Source: Cyclonatronum proteinivorum (GTDB lineage: Bacteria > Bacteroidota > Rhodothermia > Balneolales > Cyclonatronaceae). Taken from it: a stretch of DNA of 64,000 nucleotides. Each line of letters begins with the position of its first letter. The stretch's first letter is position 1. Under the pieces are notes generated by a model, which saw only the letters and a program-made list of their open reading frames with translations, was not told the origin of the DNA and ran no database searches. Below, piece by piece: positions 1-10,400 of this stretch. The translations under genes and the position numbers were made by a program. The stretch covers positions 1,087,001-1,151,000 of the forward strand of contig NZ_CP027806.1 of NCBI RefSeq assembly GCF_003353065.1, read 5' to 3'.

Positions 1-2842
1 CGGGGATGAGCGTGCCGTCGCGGATTTCGTAGCGATCGAGGAGGCGCCCCGGCTGATAGTTGTAGCGGATGTGCCCGCGGAAGCCGATCGGGGAGATGTC
101 GCCGTGCCGCCAGGGCAGGTAGGCGTCCACCACGTAGGCGGCGGTGAGGGTGTTGCCGATGAAGTAGCGCGCCGTGGAGCCGGGCACAAAATCGTTGAAT
201 TCGTTCGAGAAAAAGGACTGCGTTGAGACGCGGTAGGGCGTGTGGTGCCAGCCGACCTGCACCAGGCTGAAGCGGTTGAGCTTGCTGTACAGGTTGATTT
301 CGGCCTGCCAGATGTCGTAGGCGATGTCGATGGCGGTCGTATCCGGCAGACAGGCGGTGCAGGGGAATTCTTCGATTTCGAGGCCGTTGCGGACGTTACG
401 GCGCAGGTTGTAGAGGCCGATTTCGACGGTTGGCGACCAGTGCCGCTCGATGAAGGGCAGGCCGGTGTATTCGGCAATCAGGAAGAGGTCGCGGTCGAGA
501 TCAACCAGGCGGCCGGGGCGGAAAAATTCGTTTACGGTGTCGGCGTCGCGGGAAGCCGGTCCCACAAGGAGTCCGCCGAAGAGGGAGATTCGGTCCAGCA
601 TTTCCCGCGAGCTCATGTAGAACCCGACTTTGGCGTCCCGGAGGATGTTGCGGCCCAGGTCTCCGAAGTTTCCGGCCTTGACCAGCGAGCTGTTGCGGCC
701 AAACTCCTGCGAGTAGTTGTCGAAGCGGATGGTTGGCAGGAAGCTGAAGGAGATGAAGGTGTCTTCGTAGGAGATGAACTCGCGGCGGTCTGATTGTCCG
801 CGGGTTTCGAGTTCGAACACGTGCGGGTCGCGGCGGACCTGCGCGTAGGTTTCCGCAGAAAACGGCGTGATGTCGGTGTCGTCGAAGGTGTTGAGCGGGC
901 TCAGGTCACGGGCGCGTGGACGGGGGCCGAAGGCAGGCCGCGCAGCAAGGTCGTGACGCTGATTGTGGGTCAACAGGGTCTCCACATCGGCACGGCGGAT
1001 TTTGTAGCCGGTTGACGTGAATTCCGAGTAGAGCAAGGCGCCCGCTTCATTGACGTGCGGCTGGAAGGCCCCGCCAATTACATCGGTGAGCTGCACCAGC
1101 GGTCCGCCCTGTTCGAGATCATAGCGGTAGATGTCGAATTTGTGGTTGAAGTCGGCGGCGAGGTAGAGGAAGCGGCCGTCCGGACTCACAAAGGGATCGC
1201 GGATGTCGGTATCCGGCACTTGCAGGATGACTTCGTGCGGGCCCGGCGTTTGGGCGTTGAAGCGTACGATGTAGCGGCCCCGGCTGTGATCGCCTTTGGC
1301 TGCGAAAAGCTGCGTGCCATCGGGTGACCATACGGGGTTGAAGAGCTGTTCGCTTTGGTCGAAGGCGCTCAGCTGTTGGGTGTCGCCGGTCTCAGGATCA
1401 ATAATGACAAGGTTGAGGGTGCCGTCGAAGAGCTGCAGGGCGGCAATGCGGCTGCCGTCGGGCGACCATGCGGGTTCGTGCAGCCGGGCGTCGCGGGTGA
1501 GCTGTTCGGTCCGGCGGGTTTCCGTATTGAAGAGGTAGAGGTCGCCGTAGGTTTCGCCGAAGCGATTTTGTTCGATGAAGCTGTATGCGACCTGCGCGCC
1601 GTCGGGCGAAAAGGTGTAGCCGCTACTGATCCGGCTGATGAGCGGGCGCGAGTACATGCCGCAGCTGTGCCGGAATGCGCCGCCCTGTGTTTCGCCCTGA
1701 AGCCGGGGGGCACCGACGAGCTCGCTTGCGTCTCCGTTTTCGTCCAGCACAATGAGAGCGGTTCGGGGGAAGTCAAAAAACTGATTGCTGAGAAAAGCTA
1801 CGTTTCCGTCGGGCGTGAACGCGGGCTGCAGGTTGATGAAGCCGAGGTCGTACACCGGTTCGGCGGGACTTTCGTGTATGTGCGCTGCGAAGTCGGTGTA
1901 GGCCGTGCGCAGGCTGTCAACCCATTGCTGATAGAGTTCTTCGCCGGGAATGCCGGTCGCGCGGCGCATGGCCCCGCGGATGTCGCGGCTGTTGGCCAGC
2001 TGCCGGGTGATTTCAGCAATGACGTCTTCGCCGAAGCGGTCGGCGAGGTGCTGTGTGAAGGCAAAGCCCTGATTGTAGGAAAGCTCCCGCTCCATGCTGT
2101 TTTTGGAGGCAAAGTGCCCTTTTTCGACCAGGCCAAGCTCGTTGCCGTCGAGTATGCGGGTGCGCAACATCATGTCGCGGTGACTGTCCCAGTAGTCGTA
2201 GAGCAAGCCTTCGGTCATGTACTGCGCGGTGCCTTCCGCAAACCAGGCAGGCACATTCACGCTTGAAATCGGGAAGCTGACGATACCGGAGGGGTAGCCG
2301 TAAAGCACGTCGGGGCGCCGTACGTTTTCGTAGGAAAGCCACTGCAGGTAGGTGATGGGCCGCGTGCGGCTGCCGCGCATGGACGCCTGAATCTGAACAA
2401 TGTGCACAAGTTCGTGCGTGATCACGTTGCGCAGCCAGTTGTTGGTGCCGCGGAAGGGGGTATCGAGGGAGGGCAGCCAGATCTCAATTTTGTTGTCGAA
2501 AAAGTAGGCCGCGCCGTTGGAGTAGTCTTCCCGGTCGATGAGCACAATGCTGAGCGGGATGTCGGGCTCATAGTCGTACAGCTCGGTGACGTCTGTCCAC
2601 ACTTCTTCAGCTATGCGGGAGATGACACGTGCCGGGCGGTCGTTGCCTTCCTGAAAGTGAATGAGGAAGTGATCGCTCGTAATCGTGTACCAGTCCAGGT
2701 GATTGTGCGGGTAGTTGAGAAAAGCCGGTCGCTGTTGTGCCTGCAGGTGCTGTGAAGCGCCTGCCCCCATGAACAGCAACAGAATCAGGGTCAGCTGTTG
2801 CAGAAAAGGGACGGGGTTTGGGCGGGAGGAAGTTCGGTTCAT
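1..2842 (-). CDS. Gluzincin-type metallopeptidase with TolB-like propeller and C-terminal outer-membrane barrel (3' end missing)
   Basis: The gene starts at an ATG (2842) and runs off the left edge; 947 residues are visible. A signal peptide (about residues 1-36, ending ASQHLQAQ) is followed by a peptidase-MA-like domain with HELVH at residues 143-147 and a likely third zinc ligand, Glu203, in WFAEGTAQY. Next come at least five WD40/TolB-like repeats of the form (F/W)SPDGxxxA (about residues 350-560), then a Tyr/Phe/Arg-rich region that looks like outer-membrane beta strands. The zinc site is intact, so it is probably an active exported protease acting at the outer membrane; the substrate is unknown. 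It starts 28 bp downstream of the M6-like gene and is probably cotranscribed with porU and porV. No T9SS sorting domain can be judged because the C-terminus is outside the window. Confidence 0.8.
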   Translation of the reverse strand, partial: MNRTSSRPNPVPFLQQLTLILLLFMGAGASQHLQAQQRPAFLNYPHNHLDWYTITSDHFLIHFQEGNDRPARVISRIAEEVWTDVTELYDYEPDIPLSIVLIDREDYSNGAAYFFDNKIEIWLPSLDTPFRGTNNWLRNVITHELVHIVQIQASMRGSRTRPITYLQWLSYENVRRPDVLYGYPSGIVSFPISSVNVPAWFAEGTAQYMTEGLLYDYWDSHRDMMLRTRILDGNELGLVEKGHFASKNSMERELSYNQGFAFTQHLADRFGEDVIAEITRQLANSRDIRGAMRRATGIPGEELYQQWVDSLRTAYTDFAAHIHESPAEPVYDLGFINLQPAFTPDGNVAFLSNQFFDFPRTALIVLDENGDASELVGAPRLQGETQGGAFRHSCGMYSRPLISRISSGYTFSPDGAQVAYSFIEQNRFGETYGDLYLFNTETRRTEQLTRDARLHEPAWSPDGSRIAALQLFDGTLNLVIIDPETGDTQQLSAFDQSEQLFNPVWSPDGTQLFAAKGDHSRGRYIVRFNAQTPGPHEVILQVPDTDIRDPFVSPDGRFLYLAADFNHKFDIYRYDLEQGGPLVQLTDVIGGAFQPHVNEAGALLYSEFTSTGYKIRRADVETLLTHNQRHDLAARPAFGPRPRARDLSPLNTFDDTDITPFSAETYAQVRRDPHVFELETRGQSDRREFISYEDTFISFSFLPTIRFDNYSQEFGRNSSLVKAGNFGDLGRNILRDAKVGFYMSSREMLDRISLFGGLLVGPASRDADTVNEFFRPGRLVDLDRDLFLIAEYTGLPFIERHWSPTVEIGLYNLRRNVRNGLEIEEFPCTACLPDTTAIDIAYDIWQAEINLYSKLNRFSLVQVGWHHTPYRVSTQSFFSNEFNDFVPGSTARYFIGNTLTAAYVVDAYLPWRHGDISPIGFRGHIRYNYQPGRLLDRYEIRDGTLIP

Positions 2843-2870
2843 GCGGTTGGAAAACGGAGTGAAGGGGCGG

Positions 2871-5800
2871 CTAACGAATCACGGCTATGCGGATGAGCTT
2901 GGTTTCTTCTCGCCCGTTGGCTGAGGCGCGGACGCGGGCGTAATAGGCACCGCTACTCCAGCCCGAGGTGTCGATAAGGACTTCTTCGGGTACGCCGCCG
3001 CGTGCCTGCAGCCGCTGTTCGTACAGGCGGGTGCCGCTCATGCTCAGAACGGTAATGGTGATGTCGGCTTCGGTGCTGGTCTGATAGCGGATGAAGGTTT
3101 CGTTGCTTGCGGGGTTGGGCCAGTTATAGGTTTCACCGGTGTTGAGGAGACCGAATTCAGGCAGGGACAGGTTGGGGTCCGGCTCGGGACCGCGGAGTTT
3201 GTTGCCCGGATCGTTGCCGTAAACGGAGCCCCAAAAGACTTCACCGGCTCCTTCAAGTTCCCAGACCCTGAGGTCGCCTGAATTACTGATGGCATAGAGC
3301 CGGTTGCCGTCAAGCACGGGCATAAGCGGGAAGCGTTCGATATAGCTTACGTCTTCCTGCGTAGAGCCAACATAGAGCGGGAAACCGTCGAGCGGACGCA
3401 GGCGGTTGTCGAAGCCGTGGATGATATAGGACAGGCTGTCGGCGGCAGGCATGAGGAGATCGGGGCGTCCATCACCCGTAAGGTCGGCGATCAGCGGGGA
3501 GGACAGGAAGGTTTGCCCCTGTGGTGCTTCGAGGGGGAAATCCCAGAGGAGGGCGCCGTTGGCGTTGCGGCCTTCGAGTCGGTTTTGCAAAAAATCAACA
3601 AAGAGAAAATCAAGGGAGCCGTCGCCGTTGAAGTCAACCAGGGCAGGCCAGCTGATACCGGGCAGGGACCCGGCCCTGGCCAAATGTATGTCATCCCTTT
3701 CATCGGGTGCGAGCAGGCTGAGTGCTGTGCTCGTGAGCAGTAAGGGCTGTGGCGGTTGATTTTCCGAGACCTGAACCATGCTTACATAGCGGCGAGGGGG
3801 GGTGAAATCCGTGCGTAAATTCCGGTTAATGCTGCCATCGCTTGTGCTCAGGATACCGTCTTCAATGCGGGCGCTTATACCGCCGAGGATAATGCTTTCC
3901 TGAAAGCCGCCGTCAATAATGGTGCGGGCACCGGTTTGGGCGTCGAGCCGGACCGGCGTGGTGTCAAGGTCTATGGTTTGACCTGTTCGGGATGAAGGTT
4001 TTCCCGACAATTCGCCTATATGGCCGGTTTGCCAGATTTTCGTAAAGGTACCGTCCTGGAGCTGGAAGAAGCGGGCTGTAGGGTCATCGCCTTTTTCATC
4101 AAGAGTGAGTACACCGTTTTGGGTGTACAACGGCATTACGGTGCCAAACCCGAAGGAATGACGATTTTCGAACGAAATACCGGCTTCGTTATCGAGGGGC
4201 AGTGCATGTACCGATATATCGCCGGGTACGAGCAGGAACGAATTACCGGTATCCTGCCGGTATATAACGAGTGGTCTCGGCCATCCGTAGTGCCCGGAAT
4301 CAAATATCGCGAACCTGCCGTCAAGCGAGCCTTCAAACAGCAGGCTGATGTTTTCGGCACCGATCCTTCGTGCTCTGAAACTTGCGGTAGGGAGGTTGTC
4401 GGAGAAGTCATAAAACTCAAAAAATGAAGGACTTCCGGTATTGCTGCGGTTGTTGGGGAAGGTGTCGTCGCCGAAGCGGTTTTCGTAAATGACTATTCGT
4501 TGCCCGGAGGCGGTGATCACCGTAAAATCGTTGCCGCTCCACCAGAAGTCAAAAGGGCCGCCGCTTGAGAAGTTCGTAAGGCCCCCGGCAGGCCGCCCGA
4601 TGTCCTGCGCGCCGTCGGCTTCCTGTAAACTTACGCCCCTGCGGTCAGGGTTGTTGTTGATCGCGTTGTTTCGCTTCTGTTCGCGGATTACGGCTTCGTC
4701 AATGTGCCAGATCAGGATTCCGCCGTTGAGGAGTCGGTCGTCGTCGGTGCCGGCTTGTCCGTCCTGACCGATGTCGAGGCCGCCGGGTACGGCCCAGTCA
4801 AAGTTGCTGACATTTACCAGCACACCCGCGGGCATGATTTCGCTGTACCTGCGCTGATCGGTCGGGCTGAAGCGCTCTTCTTCGTTGGTAAAAACCCGGG
4901 TTTCAAAGCTGCCGTCGGGCAGGCGGAAGGTGAGCTCCACACCTGTGCCGAAAGGGTCGCGGTGCCGGTTTTCAACCAGAAAGTATTCGTCGGTTGAAAT
5001 GCGGTGCCGCGCAATACTCTGGGGCTGACCCAGCGAAGCGGCGGGGAGCTGAATAGCGGAATCGTCGGTGAGGCTGATGTCAAAGGGGGTGTCCCATCCC
5101 ATAAACTGACGCTCCCATGCCGAGGGCAGCGGGGGCATGAGGCCGTACCAGGCAAAAATACCCGCGCCGTCCATCAGGCCGAACTGACCGATTCCGGAGC
5201 GCCCGGTTTCCGTGTCAAAAAGATCGGGCAGACCGAGAAAGCTGCCGATGTTCGCCGTGAGTATACCGTTGATGGAAAGTTCAAGTACAAATTCTTCACC
5301 GGTTACATCTTCGCCCCGGCGGCTTTGTGTTTGGGGAAGGATAGCGGAGTTGGTGACCCGCACCCCGTCACGCAGCGGAATACCGTCGAAATCGGGACCC
5401 GCGTCGGATGAGAGTCGTGTAATAGATTCCTTGCTGAGGAAAACAGAGGGGATGTCCTGCGGGGTGTTGTCGAGGGTGGTGCCGGTAAGTTCGATGTCCC
5501 GCCCCGCTCCGGCATGGAATATCACAAACAGGGTGCGGTCCTGAGGCAGATGGCTGAGGTCGGGCAGGTCCGACTGGGCAACGAGGCTCCAGGTGTCGTA
5601 GAAAAGGTCTCCGAGCCGAAAGTTTTCGCTGTCATCAGGACCGGTTGGCGAGTATTCCCGCATGGGCCTGTTGAGCCGGTACACCTGCGGGAGTACGGTG
5701 AATTCGAGCTCAAGCTGTCCCTGTGAGGCTTGCTGGAAATAGTTGCGGGCAAACAGCAGGTGGGATTCGAAGTAGCTTCGATTATGGGGCAGCGGACCAA

Positions 5801-6101
5801 TCGTGATGTCATCGCGCATAAGGTAGTCGAGCGCGAAAGTCCCGTTTCCGGAGGTGAAGCGGTTTTCTTCCGGTTGGAATTCGACCATGACCGCGAGAAT
5901 GTGTACGGTGCCATCTGAGATGACCTGTGTTTCTGCCTGCCCTGACCCGTGCTGCGACTGAGCCGCCATAAAGGGCTGAAAGCGCCCGGCAAGTTCATCG
6001 GCAGGGATGGGCTGGGCAATCGTGAATGTACAGGGAATCAAAAAAAACAGAAGAATACCCGTAACAGATATTCTTCTGAATGTGAAGGAGTTTACGAACA
6101 T
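2871..6101 (-). CDS. T9SS cargo with an M6-peptidase fold but a degenerate zinc site
   Basis: 1076 residues from the ATG at 6101; an in-frame TTG at 6149 would add 16 residues ahead of the signal peptide and is less likely. The signal peptide ends near FTIAQ. The next 330 residues resemble the immune-inhibitor-A/M6 fold: the region before LGLPDLFD aligns with the family motif HExxH-x-LGLPDLYD, but here HExxH reads ANIGS (5241-5255). Further on there are FG-GAP/VCBS-like repeats (VDFNGDGSLDF, ADLTGDGRPDL), and the last 85 residues form a T9SS type A sorting domain beginning NWPNPASNETF. It is therefore predicted to be secreted and surface-attached through PorU/PorV but not to be a working M6 protease. 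It sits directly downstream of porV on the same strand, which suggests a role tied to the secretion system. The fold assignment is by motif only. Confidence 0.8.
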   Translation of the reverse strand: MFVNSFTFRRISVTGILLFFLIPCTFTIAQPIPADELAGRFQPFMAAQSQHGSGQAETQVISDGTVHILAVMVEFQPEENRFTSGNGTFALDYLMRDDITIGPLPHNRSYFESHLLFARNYFQQASQGQLELEFTVLPQVYRLNRPMREYSPTGPDDSENFRLGDLFYDTWSLVAQSDLPDLSHLPQDRTLFVIFHAGAGRDIELTGTTLDNTPQDIPSVFLSKESITRLSSDAGPDFDGIPLRDGVRVTNSAILPQTQSRRGEDVTGEEFVLELSINGILTANIGSFLGLPDLFDTETGRSGIGQFGLMDGAGIFAWYGLMPPLPSAWERQFMGWDTPFDISLTDDSAIQLPAASLGQPQSIARHRISTDEYFLVENRHRDPFGTGVELTFRLPDGSFETRVFTNEEERFSPTDQRRYSEIMPAGVLVNVSNFDWAVPGGLDIGQDGQAGTDDDRLLNGGILIWHIDEAVIREQKRNNAINNNPDRRGVSLQEADGAQDIGRPAGGLTNFSSGGPFDFWWSGNDFTVITASGQRIVIYENRFGDDTFPNNRSNTGSPSFFEFYDFSDNLPTASFRARRIGAENISLLFEGSLDGRFAIFDSGHYGWPRPLVIYRQDTGNSFLLVPGDISVHALPLDNEAGISFENRHSFGFGTVMPLYTQNGVLTLDEKGDDPTARFFQLQDGTFTKIWQTGHIGELSGKPSSRTGQTIDLDTTPVRLDAQTGARTIIDGGFQESIILGGISARIEDGILSTSDGSINRNLRTDFTPPRRYVSMVQVSENQPPQPLLLTSTALSLLAPDERDDIHLARAGSLPGISWPALVDFNGDGSLDFLFVDFLQNRLEGRNANGALLWDFPLEAPQGQTFLSSPLIADLTGDGRPDLLMPAADSLSYIIHGFDNRLRPLDGFPLYVGSTQEDVSYIERFPLMPVLDGNRLYAISNSGDLRVWELEGAGEVFWGSVYGNDPGNKLRGPEPDPNLSLPEFGLLNTGETYNWPNPASNETFIRYQTSTEADITITVLSMSGTRLYEQRLQARGGVPEEVLIDTSGWSSGAYYARVRASANGREETKLIRIAVIR

Positions 6102-6242
6102 GTAGGGAGCCTGAATGGAGTCAGATACGACAGGCGCAAAAAGCACCAATCCGGTAAATGGTGCGGACTGACCGGTAAAGGGGATGAGGCCGCAGAACCA
6201 TCACCCTTTACCGGCAAGGCCGCATATAGGTAAGCGGGTGCG

Positions 6243-7358
6243 CTAAAAATTGAGCAGCACCGATAATCGGATGGTGTTGGCCAGCGGGTGATCTTCCCGA
6301 ATGGTGTAGAGGTAGCTGAAGTCAACCCCGAACATGTTGTAGCGCAGACCGGCACCAAAGGTGATAAACTGACGGTCTCCGTTGTTGGGGGCTTCGTAGA
6401 AGTAGCCTGTCCGGATGGCAAATTGCTGGTTGTACCAGTACTCAACCCCAACGGCATACATGAACTGTTCTACGAGGGGTACTTCAACAAAATCCTGTCC
6501 GTCAAAGCGGGTGTAGGTATCCCAGGAGCGGAAGAGGGCTTCACCCACGCCCATGGCGCGTCCTGTAGTGTCGTTGCGGGCCATGATTTTGGATACATCA
6601 CCGGCAAAAGTAAGGGTGTTGAAGCCGTCGTTATCGAGGGCAAGATCCAGGGCGAAACCGGCACGCAGAAGGGTTGGGAGCGGATCGGCCTGCGCGTCAT
6701 CGGTGTACTGAATGGCCGGACCGATATTGGAAAGGTTGAAGCCGGCACTCAGGCGGGAGGTGCGGTCCAGGAGGTTGAACTCATTGCTGCGGTAAAGGGC
6801 AGCAAGGTCAATACCAACGCTTGTACCCGCTTTCGCGGTCTGACCGCCTACGTCGATATTCGGGGTGAGGCGGCTGTAAATAAACCGGAAGCCGGTGCCG
6901 ATGGCCCAGTTCTGGTTGAGGCGGAAACCGTAGCTGAGTCCGGTAGCGAGTTCGTAGCTGGAAAAGCTGCGGATCTCGCGACCAATTTCGTCGGTCTGAA
7001 TTTGCTCACCCAGGTTGAGGTAGGTGATGTGCCCGCCAATGGTGCCGATACCTTCGATGTAGGTTTTACCGACCAGGTAGTTGTAGAAAAGGTCGGTGTT
7101 GAAGTTGGGCAGCCAGTTGGCATAGGTGAGGGCAATCTGCGTTTCAGGTTCCTGAAAAGCAAGGCCGGCAGGATTCCAGAACACGGCAGAAGCGTTATCG
7201 GCAATCGCTACCCCTGCATTACCCATACCCGGCGTACGCGAATCGGGCTCAATTTGCATAAAAGGCACGGCTGTAATACCAACCTGCGCATAGGATGGAG
7301 CGATACCGGCAAGCAGCAATGCAAAAGCAGCTATATAAAAGGTTGAGAATTTCTTCAT
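6243..7358 (-). CDS. porV: PorV, T9SS outer-membrane shuttle/adaptor protein
   Basis: 371 residues with a clear signal peptide (MKKFSTFYIAAFALLLAG...SYAQ) followed by the PorV/PorQ hallmark segment: RTPGMGNAGVAIADNASAV then FWNPAGLAF near residues 41-68. The rest alternates as amphipathic beta strands of a FadL-like barrel and ends in a hydrophobic LSVLLNF strand. In P. gingivalis PorV binds cargo C-terminal domains and delivers them to the PorU sortase. Here it lies 134 bp downstream of porU on the same strand, which supports the assignment over generic PorV/PorQ-family barrels. It is 141 bp upstream of the M6-like cargo gene. Confidence 0.92.
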   Translation of the reverse strand: MKKFSTFYIAAFALLLAGIAPSYAQVGITAVPFMQIEPDSRTPGMGNAGVAIADNASAVFWNPAGLAFQEPETQIALTYANWLPNFNTDLFYNYLVGKTYIEGIGTIGGHITYLNLGEQIQTDEIGREIRSFSSYELATGLSYGFRLNQNWAIGTGFRFIYSRLTPNIDVGGQTAKAGTSVGIDLAALYRSNEFNLLDRTSRLSAGFNLSNIGPAIQYTDDAQADPLPTLLRAGFALDLALDNDGFNTLTFAGDVSKIMARNDTTGRAMGVGEALFRSWDTYTRFDGQDFVEVPLVEQFMYAVGVEYWYNQQFAIRTGYFYEAPNNGDRQFITFGAGLRYNMFGVDFSYLYTIREDHPLANTIRLSVLLNF

Positions 7359-7492
7359 AAGAATGGAATGAATAGAGGGTGATGTATGAGAGTGCAGTAG
7401 CTGTGCGCTATAGGATTGCTGGGTTTATGTGTTGCGGTTTGAAATAAAGGAAAAAAGGTTTTGGAACAACCATTAAGGGTCAACGGATGAAA

Positions 7493-10400
7493 CTAACGAA
7501 TAATTACGAGACGCTCTATATGTTCCTGTGTTTGGCGCCCGTTAGGGCCGTCAGTGCGTACCCGCACGTGGTACAGATAGGTGCCGGCGGCAAGGCGGTT
7601 GTTATCATCATCGCGACCGTTCCACTCAAACATTTCCAGGTTGCCGTTGGTGATCCGGCTTTCGCGAATTTGCGCTACCGGCCTTCCGCTGAGCGTGTAG
7701 ACCCGGATGAAGACATCCAGCGGCTGACCTACCGGCTGATTGTGTTCGAAAGCGAAGCGGGTGAAGTTGTGCATTGGGTTCGGATAGTTGTACACATTCC
7801 GGATGGCAAGCTCGTCGCCCCCGCTCACATCAAAGAAAATCTCGGTTTCGCCCACATTGTTGAAAACGTCCCAGGCGCGCACGTACAGCGACCATGCACC
7901 ATCTTCCAGATTGTCCAGCGGGTACTCAATGCGGCCGCGGGTGAAATCGTCGAGCGCGCTGGTGTAAAACTCGTTAAGAATGAAGGTGCGCTCTTCAGCC
8001 GGACGGTCGGCATTGCGGAGGGTACCGATGATTTCATGGCCTACGCCCGCGCCGGTTGTGTTCACCCCGCCTTCACTGAAAACATCTACCACTAAAGTGG
8101 GGTCACGGTTGACCAGGTTTCCGTTCACAAAACTGTCGTCGTTGAGGTAGGCGTCGAGCTGCGGGCCTTCGAAGGTGTTTACGGCGTTGGGGTTGATGCC
8201 GTTAAGGAAGAAGTTGGAGAAGGAGCCAACGGCATCCGATACGCCGGGATTGATCCCGTAAATATGAATGCGCGCAAGTGAATCGGAGTAGGCGATATCC
8301 TGCGGAACAATGAACTCGGTGCTGAACTGCCCGTCCGTAATGCTGACCCTGCCATTAAAGAGAATGTCGTTCTGTACGCGGAAGCCGCAGTCCGGCGACA
8401 GGAGGTTGCAGGTTACGTCAGGGTTGGGGAGCAGCTCCAGACGGGAGGCGTCAAACACCCGCAGTATGCCTTCTCCGTTAAAGCTGTTGTCGGTTGTGCC
8501 GCCGGTGCCGAGCACGCGCCCTTCCACAGAAACCCGGTCAAGTGAGCGCAGCTGCAGCGGTGCGTTGGATGTGCTGACCGGTAGTCCGTTGATGGCGGTG
8601 ATTTCCATCTGTTGCTCCGGAAGTCCCATCGACATGGCCGGATCGCCCAGTAGTACGAACTTGCGGTTGTTAATGCTGTTGCGGTTGGCGGCTTCGTTGT
8701 TATCGAGGATGAAGTTTTTTGTGGTGCGGTACACATCCCCGATTGTGCGGTTGCTGCCGTCGGGGTTGCGCATGACCATTTGCCGGGTGAGTTCGATGTG
8801 CAGGGCGAAGTTGTTGTCCTGCGTTTCGTTGGGGCTGGAGCTCGTGAACACCACGCGGGAGGTCGTCATTGCGGCTACGGAGCCGCCATTGTCGTGGAGC
8901 ATGAGCTTCTCTGCGCCTGAAAAGTCAACGTTGTCGTCGTAGCGCCCGAAGGAGCAGGTCGCTGTGATCATAATCATGGGGCGCTCGCGGTTGGTGAGCC
9001 GGGGAATATCCGAGGACTGAAACAGCCGTTGCTGCGTGAGCACCTGTTCCGCACCGTGACCTGAAAAGTGCAGGGTGAGGGTTCCGGCATTGATCTGATT
9101 GACCAGCGCAGTCGTGCCCTGTGGTACCCGCCGCCCCGCAGGCGTATTTTCCAGCGGGAAGCTGAACTGATACAGCTTGCGAACCCGGATACCGGTTGCG
9201 TCTTCATCAATGGCTTCGGCCACAAAATCAGCGTTGAAGGTGTGCAGGTCGCGGTCGTTGTTGTTGCTGTTCATGTTATCGTCAGCCGTGAAAGTGAACA
9301 GCGTGCGCCAGTCGCCTGCCTGATCCAGGTTTTCGAAGGCTTCGATTTTGTCTATGATGATGTGCGCCTGTTCCGCCGAAACAACCGGAATCCGGCCAAT
9401 CTCGATATCAAGACGGTTGTTGCGGTCGCTTGCCAGCCATGAACCTTCATCATCCCCTAAAAATCCAAAAAAGTCGTCACTGCCGTAGGTGCCGGTGCGG
9501 GTGAGGTTATCGGCGTCAACGTAGTGCTGAAAGTTGAACACGAGGTTTTCAACGGAGGTGTCTTCGATACCTTTGTAGTCGAAGGTTGCATTTCCGAACA
9601 GCATGAGATAGCGGGGCATACGTTCATCGCTGAGGCCGGCGCGGTCGTACAGAAATTTCATGAAGTCACGGATGGCAACCGGATCAGGTACGCCGCCGCT
9701 GAATTCATGAAAAATCTGGTTCTGCGTTACAATTACGGGGCGGAGTCCGTTGCGTGCGGCGCGGTAATCGGCGAGGCGCTGCGCGGGTTCGAGCAGGCGT
9801 TCAGCGGTTACGATCACGTAATCCGGGAAGAAGTTGATCCCGTGCAGGTTTTGGTTTTCGACCGCAGTTCCGGGCGCGGGGGTATAAAAGCGGGTAGCGG
9901 CAATCAGCTTGCGGCCCGGATTGTAGAAGTAGCGTGCCGACCAGTTGCTGCCGCTGCCTTCAGCCGGGATGAGCACCGGGTTAACGGGATTGGTGACATC
10001 CATCACCAGCGGACGCGACGAAAAGCCGGTGAAGCTGTAGCGTGCAAGCTGTGTGGTGGAAGTGGAAAGGTCCGGCGAAAGGAAGTGAAGGATACCGTTT
10101 TTGGGCGCAAGCAGGCGCTCCGCACGGATATTGATGAAATCAACCCAGCCCCGCGATTCGGGGGTTGTGGTCATGAATCGGGCCCGGATTTCGAGCCGCT
10201 CGTTATCAAGGGTCACGTTGTTGAGCTGCCGTACAACATTGGTGATGTTGGCCGAGCGTCCGGTAGAAGCGGAGAGGTCGTTAATGGGCGCGATGTTGAC
10301 GGTGCCGAAAATCGCGTTGTCGCGGCTGAATTCGAAGGTCATGAGGGAGCGCGACCGCCCGGCCATGCGGGCATTAAACTCGATGGTGCTGTTAGGGATG

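Noticed and set aside
242-2755. Long plus-strand open frames opposite the first gene
   Set aside because: They are antisense to a gene with clear signal peptide, HELVH and propeller repeats; long antisense frames are expected in GC-rich DNA.
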